Shown: positions 23,289-31,075 of the stretch, in pieces
Layout: every line of letters starts with the position of its first letter
Position numbering within the stretch: position 1 is the stretch's first letter
Origin: Castellaniella sp049651205
GTDB lineage: Bacteria; Pseudomonadota; Gammaproteobacteria; Burkholderiales; Burkholderiaceae_B
Assembly (NCBI RefSeq): GCF_049651205.1
Contig: NZ_JBASBR010000012.1
Location: 124,001-188,000, forward strand
Reading direction: 5' to 3'
DNA: 64,000 nt
Made by a program: the position numbers and the translations under genes
The notes under the pieces: model-generated
Database searches by the model: none
Seen by the model: the letters and a program-made list of their open reading frames with translations, nothing else
What the model was told of the DNA's origin: nothing

Positions 23289-24149
23289 ATGACAAATTCT
23301 GCAGCTTCCAGTGAATCTCTGCGTTTTGAAGGCAGCGCCCGCTATGTTGCCACCAGCGCTTTAAAAATGGCCGTCAATGCGGCACTGACGCTGCAGCGGC
23401 CTTTGCTTGTCAAGGGAGAGCCAGGCACTGGCAAAACCCTGCTGGCCGAAGAAGTGGCCAAGGCCCTGAACCGGCCTTTGCTGCAATGGCACATCAAGTC
23501 CACCACTAAGGCACAGCAAGGCTTGTACGAATACGATGCCGTGTCGCGCCTGCGCGATTCGCAACTGGGAGACGCACGGGTCCACGATATTCACAACTAT
23601 ATTGTTCAGGGCGTGCTGTGGCAGGCGTTTGCTTCTGAAGAACCTTGCGTGGTGCTGATCGATGAAATCGACAAGGCCGACATCGAGTTTCCCAACGATC
23701 TGTTGCGTGAACTCGACCGCATGGAGTTTCATGTATACGAAACCCGGCAAACCATCCAGGCGCGTCATAAACCTCTGATCATCATTACCTCAAACAACGA
23801 AAAAGACCTTCCGGATGCTTTTTTGCGGCGGTGTTTCTTTCATTACATCGAGTTCCCGGATCGTGCCACGCTCAGCGACATCGTGGCGGTTCATTTCCCA
23901 GCATTGCAAGAGAACATCCTGTCGGCCGCCCTGGATGTGTTTTTTCGGCTGCGCGAGGTACCCGGCCTGAAAAAACGCCCCTCTACCTCCGAGTTTCTGG
24001 ACTGGCTGCGCCTGTTGCTGGCCGAAGCCACCCCACCCGCCTCACTGACCCAAAGCGACATCCCCCCGCTGGCGGGTGCCTTGCTCAAAAACGAGCAGGA
24101 TCTGTCGCTGCTCAAACGTCTGGCAGCGATGACCCAACGCGGGCGCTAG
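23289..24149 (+). CDS. MoxR-family AAA+ ATPase (CoxD-like)
   Basis: MoxR ATPases are chaperone-like enzymes that, with a VWA partner, help mature or insert metal centres in target complexes. The 286-residue chain carries Walker A GEPGTGKTLLAEE near residue 40, the segment WHIKSTTKAQQGLYEYDAV typical of the CoxD subgroup, Walker B VVLIDEIDKADIEFPNDLL, sensor-1 IITSNNEKDLPDAFLRRC, and a C-terminal lid. The ATG at 23289 gives the usual family start; in-frame codons upstream look non-coding. A CoxE-like VWA gene follows after 59 nt. No Mo-hydroxylase structural genes are nearby, so the client is unknown. Confidence 0.93.
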   Translation: MTNSAASSESLRFEGSARYVATSALKMAVNAALTLQRPLLVKGEPGTGKTLLAEEVAKALNRPLLQWHIKSTTKAQQGLYEYDAVSRLRDSQLGDARVHDIHNYIVQGVLWQAFASEEPCVVLIDEIDKADIEFPNDLLRELDRMEFHVYETRQTIQARHKPLIIITSNNEKDLPDAFLRRCFFHYIEFPDRATLSDIVAVHFPALQENILSAALDVFFRLREVPGLKKRPSTSEFLDWLRLLLAEATPPASLTQSDIPPLAGALLKNEQDLSLLKRLAAMTQRGR

Positions 24150-24208
24150 GACGCAACGGCCATGCCAGGGATCCGGCGGTCAGGGACATATGTGCGGGGT
24201 CTGCCAAC

Positions 24209-25378
24209 ATGCTGACCGATTTCTTTACGCAGCTGCGGGCAGCCGGCATCCCGGTGTCCATCCAGGAATACCTGAGTTTGCTGGAGCTCCTGTGCAGCCC
24301 GGCCGCCCCCATCAGCACCGAAGAGTTTTATCACCTGGCGCGCATGGCGCTGGTCAAGGACGAGACCCGCTACGACCGCTTCGACCAGGTGTTTGCCCAG
24401 TTTCTCGGGCAGTGGCAGCAGCGGGCGGGCCAGCAGGCCATCCCCGAGGAATGGCTGGTTCAGACATTTCGCAAACACCTGACAGACGCCGAAAAGGCAG
24501 CCCTGCAAAAACACGGCTGGGATCGCCTGATGGAGATGCTGCGTGAGCGTCTAGCCGAGCAGAAAGAGCGGCATGCAGGTGGCAACAAATGGATCGGTAC
24601 AGGGGGCTCATCACCCTTTGGACACGGTGGCTATCACCCCGAGGGCATCCGGATCGGCGGGCCTTCCGCCGGCAACCGCACCGCCGTCAAGGTGTGGGAA
24701 CAGCGCCATTACCGGGATTACGACGATCAGCAAGCCCTGGGCACCCGCAATTTCAAGATGGCCCTGCGGCGTCTGCGCCGCTTTGCCCGGCAAGGTGCGC
24801 AGACGGAGCTGGACATGCCCGGCACCATCCGGGGGACGGCCGAGCAAGCGGGCCTGCTGGACCTGCACTGGATGCCGGAGCGCCACAATACGGTGAAAGT
24901 ACTGATGCTGCTGGATGTGGGTGGCAGCATGGACGACCACATTGCCCGGATCGAGGCGCTGTTTTCTGCTGCCCGCAGCGAGTTCAAGCACCTGGAGGTG
25001 TTCTATTTTCACAACTGCGTATATGAATCCGTGTGGCGGCACAATGGGCGCCAGCGCGACCAGCAGCTATCCACCTGGGATATGTTGCGCACCTATGGCG
25101 AAGACTGGCGTCTGATCCTGGTGGGTGATGCCTCGATGAGCCCCTATGAGCTCCTGTATCCAGGCGGATCGATCGAGCATAACAACGAAGAAACCGGCGC
25201 TACCTGGCTGCAGCGCTTACTGGGCCAATGGCCACACGCCGTGTGGCTGAATCCAGAGCCTGCAGGCTCGTGGCCCTATCGGCAATCCATCGCTATTGTG
25301 CGCGAACTGATGCACGAGCGCATGTTTGCCATGACAATGGAAGGCCTGGAACAGGCCATGCGCCTGCTATCAAAGTAG
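24209..25378 (+). CDS. VWA-domain protein (CoxE-like)
   Basis: The 389-residue protein is the expected partner of the preceding MoxR ATPase. The N-terminal 150 residues are helical (FYHLARMALVKDE), the middle contains a Gly-rich GTGGSSPFGHGGYHPEG loop. The C-terminal von Willebrand factor A domain begins VLMLLDVGGSMDDH, the CoxE-type MIDAS motif in which the classic DxSxS is altered to DVGGS. LVGDASMSPYEL supplies a further metal-contact region. The first ATG consistent with family length is 24209. Proteins of this type usually work with the ATPase to remodel an unidentified metalloprotein. Confidence 0.92.
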   Translation: MLTDFFTQLRAAGIPVSIQEYLSLLELLCSPAAPISTEEFYHLARMALVKDETRYDRFDQVFAQFLGQWQQRAGQQAIPEEWLVQTFRKHLTDAEKAALQKHGWDRLMEMLRERLAEQKERHAGGNKWIGTGGSSPFGHGGYHPEGIRIGGPSAGNRTAVKVWEQRHYRDYDDQQALGTRNFKMALRRLRRFARQGAQTELDMPGTIRGTAEQAGLLDLHWMPERHNTVKVLMLLDVGGSMDDHIARIEALFSAARSEFKHLEVFYFHNCVYESVWRHNGRQRDQQLSTWDMLRTYGEDWRLILVGDASMSPYELLYPGGSIEHNNEETGATWLQRLLGQWPHAVWLNPEPAGSWPYRQSIAIVRELMHERMFAMTMEGLEQAMRLLSK

Positions 25379-25395
25379 GCGCATGGCTGCACGGA

Positions 25396-26727
25396 TCAGG
25401 CCACCGTGGCCAGCACCTCGGACAAGGTCTGGAAGATCTGCGTGATCTGCTCTTCAGTGATGATCAACGGAGGCGAAATGGCGATGATATCGCCCGTATA
25501 ACGCACCAACACACCTTTTTCGAAGCATTTTGCAAAGACTTCAGCCGCCCGCGCGCCGGGGGCACCGTCTCGGGGGGCAAGTTCGATGCCGGCCACCAGA
25601 CCCAGATTGCGCACATCAATGACATGCGGCTGGCCTTTGAGTGCATGGGCAGCAGTCTCGAAAGGCACCGACATTGTCTTTGCACGATCGAAGAGTTTTT
25701 CGTCGTGATAGATCTTGAGTGTGGCTCGAACAGCTGCAGTGGCCAGCGGGTGCGCCGAATACGTGTAGCCGTGGAAGAATTCAATCCCGGTGGCACTGGC
25801 TTCGATAATGGCGTCGTGCACCGACCGGCGTACGGCCACCGCGCCAGCAGGTACTGCGGCATTGCTGATGCCTTTGGCCATGGTGATGAGATCAGGCGTG
25901 ACCCCGAAGAATTCGCTGGCGGTGGCGGCACCTAGGCGCCCAAAACCGGTGATGACTTCGTCGAAGATCAGCAGGATGCCGTGTTTTTCGGTGATTGCAC
26001 GCAGACGCTCGAGATAGCCTTTGGGCGGCAACAGCACACCGGTGGACCCCGCCAGAGGTTCGACAATCACGGCGGCAATGGTAGAAGCATCATGCAGGGC
26101 AATGATGCTTTCGAGGGCGTTGGCAAAGTGCTCGCCACCCCAGGCCGGCTGGCCGTGCGACCAGGCGTTATGAGCCAGATCATGGGTGTGGGGAAGGTGA
26201 TCCACGCCCGGCAGCAAGACACCCGAAAACGCCTTGCGATTAGGAGAGATACCCCCCACGGAGATACCCCCAAAACCCACGCCATGGTAGCCGCGTTCGC
26301 GGCCAATCAGGCGGGTACGCTGCCCTTCTCCGCGGGCCCGGTGATAGGCAACAGCAATCTTGAGTGCGGTATCCACCGACTCGGAACCCGAGTTGGTGAA
26401 AAACACGCGATCCAGGCCTTTGGGCATCAGTGCAGCCACGTCTGACGCGGCTAAAAAGGAATCCTCGTGGCCGATCTGAAAGCTAGGCGCGTAATCCAGA
26501 TTGGCGGCCTGCCGGCTGATGGCATCCACAATGGGTTGGCGGCCGTGGCCCGCATTGACGCACCACAAGCCAGAGGTACCATCCAGGATGGTATGGCCAT
26601 CGCCTGCGGTGTAATACATGCCCTTGGCGGACGTCAGCAACCGCGGGTGTGCCTTGAACTGGCGGTTGGCCGTAAACGGCATCCATAGGTTGGAAAGATC
26701 AGGAGCGTGCTTGGCTTCGGTATTCAT
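25396..26727 (-). CDS. Omega-amino acid (beta-alanine)--pyruvate transaminase
   Basis: This class III PLP-dependent transaminase moves the amino group of an omega-amino acid, most likely beta-alanine, to pyruvate, giving malonate semialdehyde and alanine. The 443-residue chain shows FTNSGSESVDTALK (PLP phosphate binding), ERGYHGVGFGG, LLIFDEVITGFGRLG (the PLP-contacting aspartate), and the Schiff-base lysine in TMAKGISNA near residue 290. GAGG-like spacing (GAGG 5 nt before the ATG) supports the start at 26727. It diverges from a MocR regulator and lies near mmsA, which would consume malonate semialdehyde. Close relatives act on other amines, so the exact donor is not certain. Confidence 0.9.
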   Translation of the reverse strand: MNTEAKHAPDLSNLWMPFTANRQFKAHPRLLTSAKGMYYTAGDGHTILDGTSGLWCVNAGHGRQPIVDAISRQAANLDYAPSFQIGHEDSFLAASDVAALMPKGLDRVFFTNSGSESVDTALKIAVAYHRARGEGQRTRLIGRERGYHGVGFGGISVGGISPNRKAFSGVLLPGVDHLPHTHDLAHNAWSHGQPAWGGEHFANALESIIALHDASTIAAVIVEPLAGSTGVLLPPKGYLERLRAITEKHGILLIFDEVITGFGRLGAATASEFFGVTPDLITMAKGISNAAVPAGAVAVRRSVHDAIIEASATGIEFFHGYTYSAHPLATAAVRATLKIYHDEKLFDRAKTMSVPFETAAHALKGQPHVIDVRNLGLVAGIELAPRDGAPGARAAEVFAKCFEKGVLVRYTGDIIAISPPLIITEEQITQIFQTLSEVLATVA

Positions 26728-26836
26728 GGCAGCCTCGTGAGACAGAAACTAGAAAGAAAAGAAACGTGAACGGAATGAACCCATTCTGGTCCGGGCATAT
26801 ACCGAAAGCCATAGACGGTGATACGATCAGGAGATA

Positions 26837-26868
26837 ACTGTATTGCTCCACTGGCATGTACTGTATTG
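26837..26868. promoter_or_regulatory. Direct repeat in the transaminase/MocR divergent region
   Basis: The 9-mer ACTGTATTG occurs exactly at 26837-26845 and again at 26860-26868, a 23-nt period (about two helical turns). MocR/GabR-type regulators are known to recognise direct repeats, so this is a reasonable operator candidate for the divergent genes in the 211-nt gap. Binding has not been shown. Confidence 0.45.
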
Positions 26869-26938
26869 GCCAGGGCTCCTGTACCCCGCATCGGGGAGAC
26901 GGTGAAAGCAAACGCCACTCTTTCGGCCCCCTAAAAAG

Positions 26939-28405
26939 ATGATTCTGTTCACTCCGGATCGTCGGCGCAAAGACGCACCGACCTTGGTCGAGCAAACGGT
27001 CTCGGCAATCGAATCCGCAATCCGCGAAAAGACCCTGCGCCCCGGCATGATCTTGCCCTCAGTGCGCCAGTTTGCCCGGGATCACAGCCTGAGTACTTTT
27101 ACGGTGATGACGGCCTACAACAGCCTGGTGGCACGGGGCTTGCTGCAATCACGCCCGGGCGCCTGCTTTCGGGTAAGCCGGCAGCGGCAGGTGGCTACCG
27201 CACCCGTGCCTGACTGGGTCGTCCCCCGTATTGGGGCCTCCTGGTTGCTGGCCGATGTATTTGCCGATCACTCGATTTCAATCAAGGCAGGCTGCGGCTG
27301 GCTGCCGCCAGACTGGCACGACGAGTCCGGCCTGCCCCATGCCCTGCGCCAGCTCAGCCGGGTACCCGTGAGCCAGCTGTCTTCATACGGCCATCCGCAG
27401 GGCTACCACCCGCTGCGAGAGCACATTGCACACGGCCTGCTTGAGCATGGCCTGGATGTGGATGCCACACAGATTTTGCTGACACACGGTGCCACGCAAG
27501 CACTGGATATCGTTGTTCGCACTCTGCTGCGCCCGGGCGACCATGTCGCTGTCGAGTCTCCCTGCTATTCCAACCTGTTGCAGATCCTGGCCATCAATCA
27601 CATCACCGTGCATGCGGTGCCACGCACCCACGATGGCATCGACGAAGCCGTACTGCACAACCTGGCCCAGCACCACCCGATACGGGCCATGTTTGTAACT
27701 ACTGTGCTGCAAAACCCGACGGGGGCCAGTTTCTCCATGGCTGGTGCTTTCCGGCTGTTGCAACTGGCCGAGAAGCACTCGGTTCTGGTGATCGAAGATG
27801 ACGTGTCACGCGATCTTCTGCCTGAACCCGCCCCTCTGCTGGCCGCTCTGGCAGGGCCTCATCGCGTCATTTATATCTCGGGCTATGCCAAAAGCGTGAT
27901 GCCTTCCATGCGCGTCGGCTACCTCAGCTGCTCACGCGAACTGATCGAACAATTTACCCGCACCAAGATGTCACTGGGCCTCACCTCGGCTGAAATCATG
28001 GAACGCGCGGTCTACCATGTGCTTAGGGATGGTCGGTACAGCACCTATTTACGCGGCATACGTGAACGCCTGCACAACGCGCATGATGCAGTTGGCACCA
28101 CGCTGCTCGAACAGGGGTTCGAGATCCTTGAAGAGCCGGGTGCAGGCCTGTTTCTGTGGGCTCGCCCCAAGAATCGGCCTTGCACCAGCAACACCATGAC
28201 AACCCGGGTAGCACGCGCCCTTGAAGCAGGCATCTGGCTGGCTCCCGGCCACTATTTCCATCCTGAAGGCCGCGAAGAAGGCTGGATGCGTTTCAATGTG
28301 GCCTACTCCGACCACCCGCGCCTCTGGCAGTTTTTCGAAGACGAAGCCCTATATCAGGACGAGGCCCTGCCCTCAAAGCCGCCTGCAAACGCCTCCAGCA
28401 GGTAA
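26939..28405 (+). CDS. MocR-family (GntR/aminotransferase) transcriptional regulator
   Basis: MocR regulators fuse a GntR-type winged helix to a type I aminotransferase fold that senses PLP with an amino compound. Residues 12-80 form the DNA-binding domain (LVEQTVSAIESAIREKTLRP then LPSVRQFARDHSLSTFTV). Residues 120-480 form the aminotransferase-like domain with YGHPQGYHPLREHIA, a LLTHGATQALD segment and the presumed PLP lysine in YISGYAKSVMPSMRVGY. It is divergent from the omega-transaminase and probably controls it in response to its substrate, by analogy with GabR/TauR. Its 3' end overlaps the convergent LysR gene by 52 nt. Confidence 0.92.
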   Translation: MILFTPDRRRKDAPTLVEQTVSAIESAIREKTLRPGMILPSVRQFARDHSLSTFTVMTAYNSLVARGLLQSRPGACFRVSRQRQVATAPVPDWVVPRIGASWLLADVFADHSISIKAGCGWLPPDWHDESGLPHALRQLSRVPVSQLSSYGHPQGYHPLREHIAHGLLEHGLDVDATQILLTHGATQALDIVVRTLLRPGDHVAVESPCYSNLLQILAINHITVHAVPRTHDGIDEAVLHNLAQHHPIRAMFVTTVLQNPTGASFSMAGAFRLLQLAEKHSVLVIEDDVSRDLLPEPAPLLAALAGPHRVIYISGYAKSVMPSMRVGYLSCSRELIEQFTRTKMSLGLTSAEIMERAVYHVLRDGRYSTYLRGIRERLHNAHDAVGTTLLEQGFEILEEPGAGLFLWARPKNRPCTSNTMTTRVARALEAGIWLAPGHYFHPEGREEGWMRFNVAYSDHPRLWQFFEDEALYQDEALPSKPPANASSR

Positions 28406-29319
28406 TCCAGCAAGACGCGCACATTGCGGGGAGTACGGGCGGCATACGGGCGCAAGGCAAAAATATGGTGTCCAAACACACTGACCGGCCGCCAGCCAGG
28501 CAGCAATTCAAGCAACTCTCCCGCCTGCACGGCATGTTGTGCAGAGAAATCCGGTAATAGGGCAATCCCCCGGCCCGCACATGCCATGTCGCGCAGCACT
28601 TCACTATTATTCGCAACAAAGACCGGCCGCACCGGAATGGTCGCAGCACGGTCTTCTGGCTGCCCATGCCGACGCTCGAAAATCCAGTGCGCAGCACCTT
28701 GCTGACGGGGATAGTGCAACTGCAGATGTGTTTCCAGCTGCCAGGGATTTTCAGGCACGCCGTACTGGGCCAGATAGCCGGGGCTGGCCACCAGCAGTGT
28801 ACGGGTACGACACAGCTCACGCGCCACGTAGGTATCTGGCGGCACCTCGATATGTCGCAAAGCCAGATCAAAGCCCTCAGAGGTGAGGGACACCAGGCTG
28901 TCGCGCATATCCAGCTCGAGGCGGATCTGCGGGTAACGCTGCATGAATTCCGGTAACCGCCGCACCAGTTGCTGGCGGGCAAAGGCCACCGGCGCAGTGA
29001 TACGCAATGTGCCGGCAGGAACAACCGACAGCGACTGCACACCTTCGAAACTATGGGCAATCTGTGCAAAGGATTCGCGGGTATCTTCCACCAGCCGCCG
29101 GCCGGCATCAGTGAGACGCACCGATCGGGTGGTGCGAAGCACCAGCGGCACACCTGCGGCTTGTTCGAGCTCGCTGATCCGTTGGCTGATAGCCGACTTG
29201 CTAACTGCCAACCGGCTTGCAGCAGCCGTAAAGCTGCCCTGTTGCGCCAGCACAATTAGGCAGTGGATATGCGGCCAAAGCCTATCGATATTTTTGTAAT
29301 CCATCTGCGTATTGTTCAT
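28354..29319 (-). CDS. LysR-family transcriptional regulator
   Basis: The 321-residue protein has an N-terminal winged helix-turn-helix (GSFTAAASRLAVSKSAISQRISELEQAAG, about residues 25-55) followed by a linker helix and a periplasmic-binding-type effector domain starting near residue 90 (TLRITAPVAFARQQLVRRL). It most resembles the CrgA/DsdC-like group. It is divergent from mmsA, so mmsA is its most likely target. Two ATGs (29319 and 29304) and a TTG further upstream are possible starts; none has a clear ribosome site. The stop region overlaps the MocR gene. Confidence 0.93.
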   Translation of the reverse strand: MNNTQMDYKNIDRLWPHIHCLIVLAQQGSFTAAASRLAVSKSAISQRISELEQAAGVPLVLRTTRSVRLTDAGRRLVEDTRESFAQIAHSFEGVQSLSVVPAGTLRITAPVAFARQQLVRRLPEFMQRYPQIRLELDMRDSLVSLTSEGFDLALRHIEVPPDTYVARELCRTRTLLVASPGYLAQYGVPENPWQLETHLQLHYPRQQGAAHWIFERRHGQPEDRAATIPVRPVFVANNSEVLRDMACAGRGIALLPDFSAQHAVQAGELLELLPGWRPVSVFGHHIFALRPYAARTPRNVRVLLDYLLEAFAGGFEGRASS

Positions 29320-29332
29320 TAAATCAAACAAT
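29311..29332. promoter_or_regulatory. Inverted repeat at the lysR start (candidate LysR box)
   Basis: ATTGTT (29311-29316) and AACAAT (29327-29332) form a perfect 6+6 inverted repeat with a 10-nt A/T-rich centre. Position and symmetry suit a LysR autoregulatory site, which would favour the start codon at 29304 over those inside the repeat. No experiment is implied. Confidence 0.4.
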
Positions 29333-29423
29333 GATTCCAGCTTATCTGGCTATGCAGCGCAGATGTGCATTCCTACACTGGGTCCAGGCACAGTTAAACA
29401 GCAAACCGAATGCGGAGATTTTC

Positions 29424-30935
29424 ATGCAGGCATATATAGACACAGCCGATGTAGGCCATTACATAAACGGCCAACGAACGCCCGGCAAAGGCCAACGCAC
29501 CCAGGCCATCCACAACCCGGCCACCGGCGAAGTAGCTCGCACCTTGAGGCTGGCCAATCCAGACGACGTGGAGCAGGCCGTCAGCACTGCAGTGGCCGCG
29601 TTTCCAGCATGGGCCAATACACCGGCGCCACGCCGCGCCCGTGTGATGTTCAAGTTTCTGGAACTGATGAATGCGCACCGCGAAGAACTGGCGGCCATCA
29701 TCACTGCCGAGCATGGCAAGGTGTTCAGCGACGCCATGGGCGAAGTGGCCCGCGGCATCGACATCATCGAATTTGCCTGCGGCATCCCTCAGTTGCTGAA
29801 GGGTGATTACACCGAGCAAGTGGCCACCGGGCTGGACAACTGGACCGTGCGCCAACCCCTGGGGGTAGTGGCAGGCATTACACCATTCAATTTTCCGGCC
29901 ATGGTGCCCTGCTGGATGTTTCCGCTGGCGATTGCCAGCGGAAATTGCTTCATTCTCAAGCCCAGCGAACGCGACCCGTCAGTGTCGCTGCGCATAGCCG
30001 AACTGCTCAGTGAAGCTGGTCTGCCAGCTGGTGTCTTTACTGTACTGCAAGGCGACAAGGACACGGTTGACGCACTCCTGAGCCACCCGGACGTCCAGGC
30101 CGTCAGCTTCGTGGGCTCTACCCCCATTGCACGCTCCATCTATGAGCGCGGCGCCCACCACGGCAAGCGGGTGCAGGCATTGGGCGGGGCCAAGAACCAC
30201 ATGGTGGTGATGCCCGATGCCGATCTCGAGCAGGCAGTCAATGCCTTGATCGGATCAGCCTACGGCGCAGCAGGCGAACGCTGCATGGCGGTATCCGTGG
30301 CGGTACTGGTGGGCGATGCAGCAGATCGCATCGTGCCCATTCTGGCTGAACGCACACGCAACCTGAAGATCTCGCACGGCATGGATCCCCAGGCCGAAAT
30401 GGGGCCTGTGATTACTCAGGATGCCTTGCATCGCATCCGCAACTACCTGGACATCGGTGTCAGCGAAGGCGCCCAGCTGGTGCTGGACGGTCGGGATCTG
30501 TCCGTGGCGGGTCATGAAAACGGCTACTTCATCGGCGGCAGCCTGTTTGACCACGTTACGCCGGACATGCGTATTTACAAAGAAGAAATCTTCGGCCCAG
30601 TACTGGCCTGCGTGCGTGCACCGGACATCGACGCCGCCATCCGGATCATCAACGAGCACAGCTTTGGCAACGGTGTGGCCTGCTTTACCCGGGACGGCCA
30701 TGCTGCCCGCGAATTCTCGCGGCGCATTCAGGTGGGGATGGTTGGCATCAACGTGCCCATCCCGGTGCCCATGGCCTGGCATGGTTTTGGAGGCTGGAAA
30801 AACAGTCTGTTTGGCGATATGCATATCTACGGCGAAGAGGGGGTGCGTTTCTACACCCGACAAAAATCCGTGATGCAGCGCTGGCCGGAAAGTGAAACCA
30901 AGGGGCCCGAGTTTGCGTTTCCGACGCATAATTAA
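29424..30935 (+). CDS. mmsA: CoA-acylating methylmalonate-semialdehyde dehydrogenase
   Basis: MmsA oxidises methylmalonate or malonate semialdehyde with NAD+ and CoA, giving propionyl-CoA or acetyl-CoA plus CO2; it serves valine, inositol and beta-alanine breakdown. The 503-residue chain shows the aldehyde-dehydrogenase NAD site (GITPFNFPAMVPCWMFP), FVGSTPIARSIYERG, ALGGAKNHMVVMPDAD and the catalytic cysteine in GAAGERCMAVSVAV near residue 285. The ALGGAKNH and GERCMA contexts mark the CoA-dependent branch. The ATG at 29424 has GGAG 6 nt upstream. A strong terminator lies about 50 nt after the stop. The omega-transaminase nearby would supply the malonate semialdehyde. Confidence 0.95.
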   Translation: MQAYIDTADVGHYINGQRTPGKGQRTQAIHNPATGEVARTLRLANPDDVEQAVSTAVAAFPAWANTPAPRRARVMFKFLELMNAHREELAAIITAEHGKVFSDAMGEVARGIDIIEFACGIPQLLKGDYTEQVATGLDNWTVRQPLGVVAGITPFNFPAMVPCWMFPLAIASGNCFILKPSERDPSVSLRIAELLSEAGLPAGVFTVLQGDKDTVDALLSHPDVQAVSFVGSTPIARSIYERGAHHGKRVQALGGAKNHMVVMPDADLEQAVNALIGSAYGAAGERCMAVSVAVLVGDAADRIVPILAERTRNLKISHGMDPQAEMGPVITQDALHRIRNYLDIGVSEGAQLVLDGRDLSVAGHENGYFIGGSLFDHVTPDMRIYKEEIFGPVLACVRAPDIDAAIRIINEHSFGNGVACFTRDGHAAREFSRRIQVGMVGINVPIPVPMAWHGFGGWKNSLFGDMHIYGEEGVRFYTRQKSVMQRWPESETKGPEFAFPTHN

Positions 30936-30986
30936 ATAGGTCCATCCCTGGTCGCCCGCCTTCTGCGGCCAGGGGTCTTATTGATC

Positions 30987-31010
30987 GCTGCCCCTGGCAG
31001 CTTTTTTTTT
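30987..31010 (+). terminator. Terminator of mmsA
   Basis: GCTGCC (30987-30992) pairs with GGCAGC (30996-31001) around a 3-nt loop, followed by nine T (31002-31010). This is a textbook intrinsic terminator between mmsA and the protease gene. Confidence 0.92.
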
Positions 31011-31075
31011 GGCAATCCGCATGTCTGTCGGCCATGTTATGGTCAGAACACCTTGTTCAACGCTGCTGCGCCACC

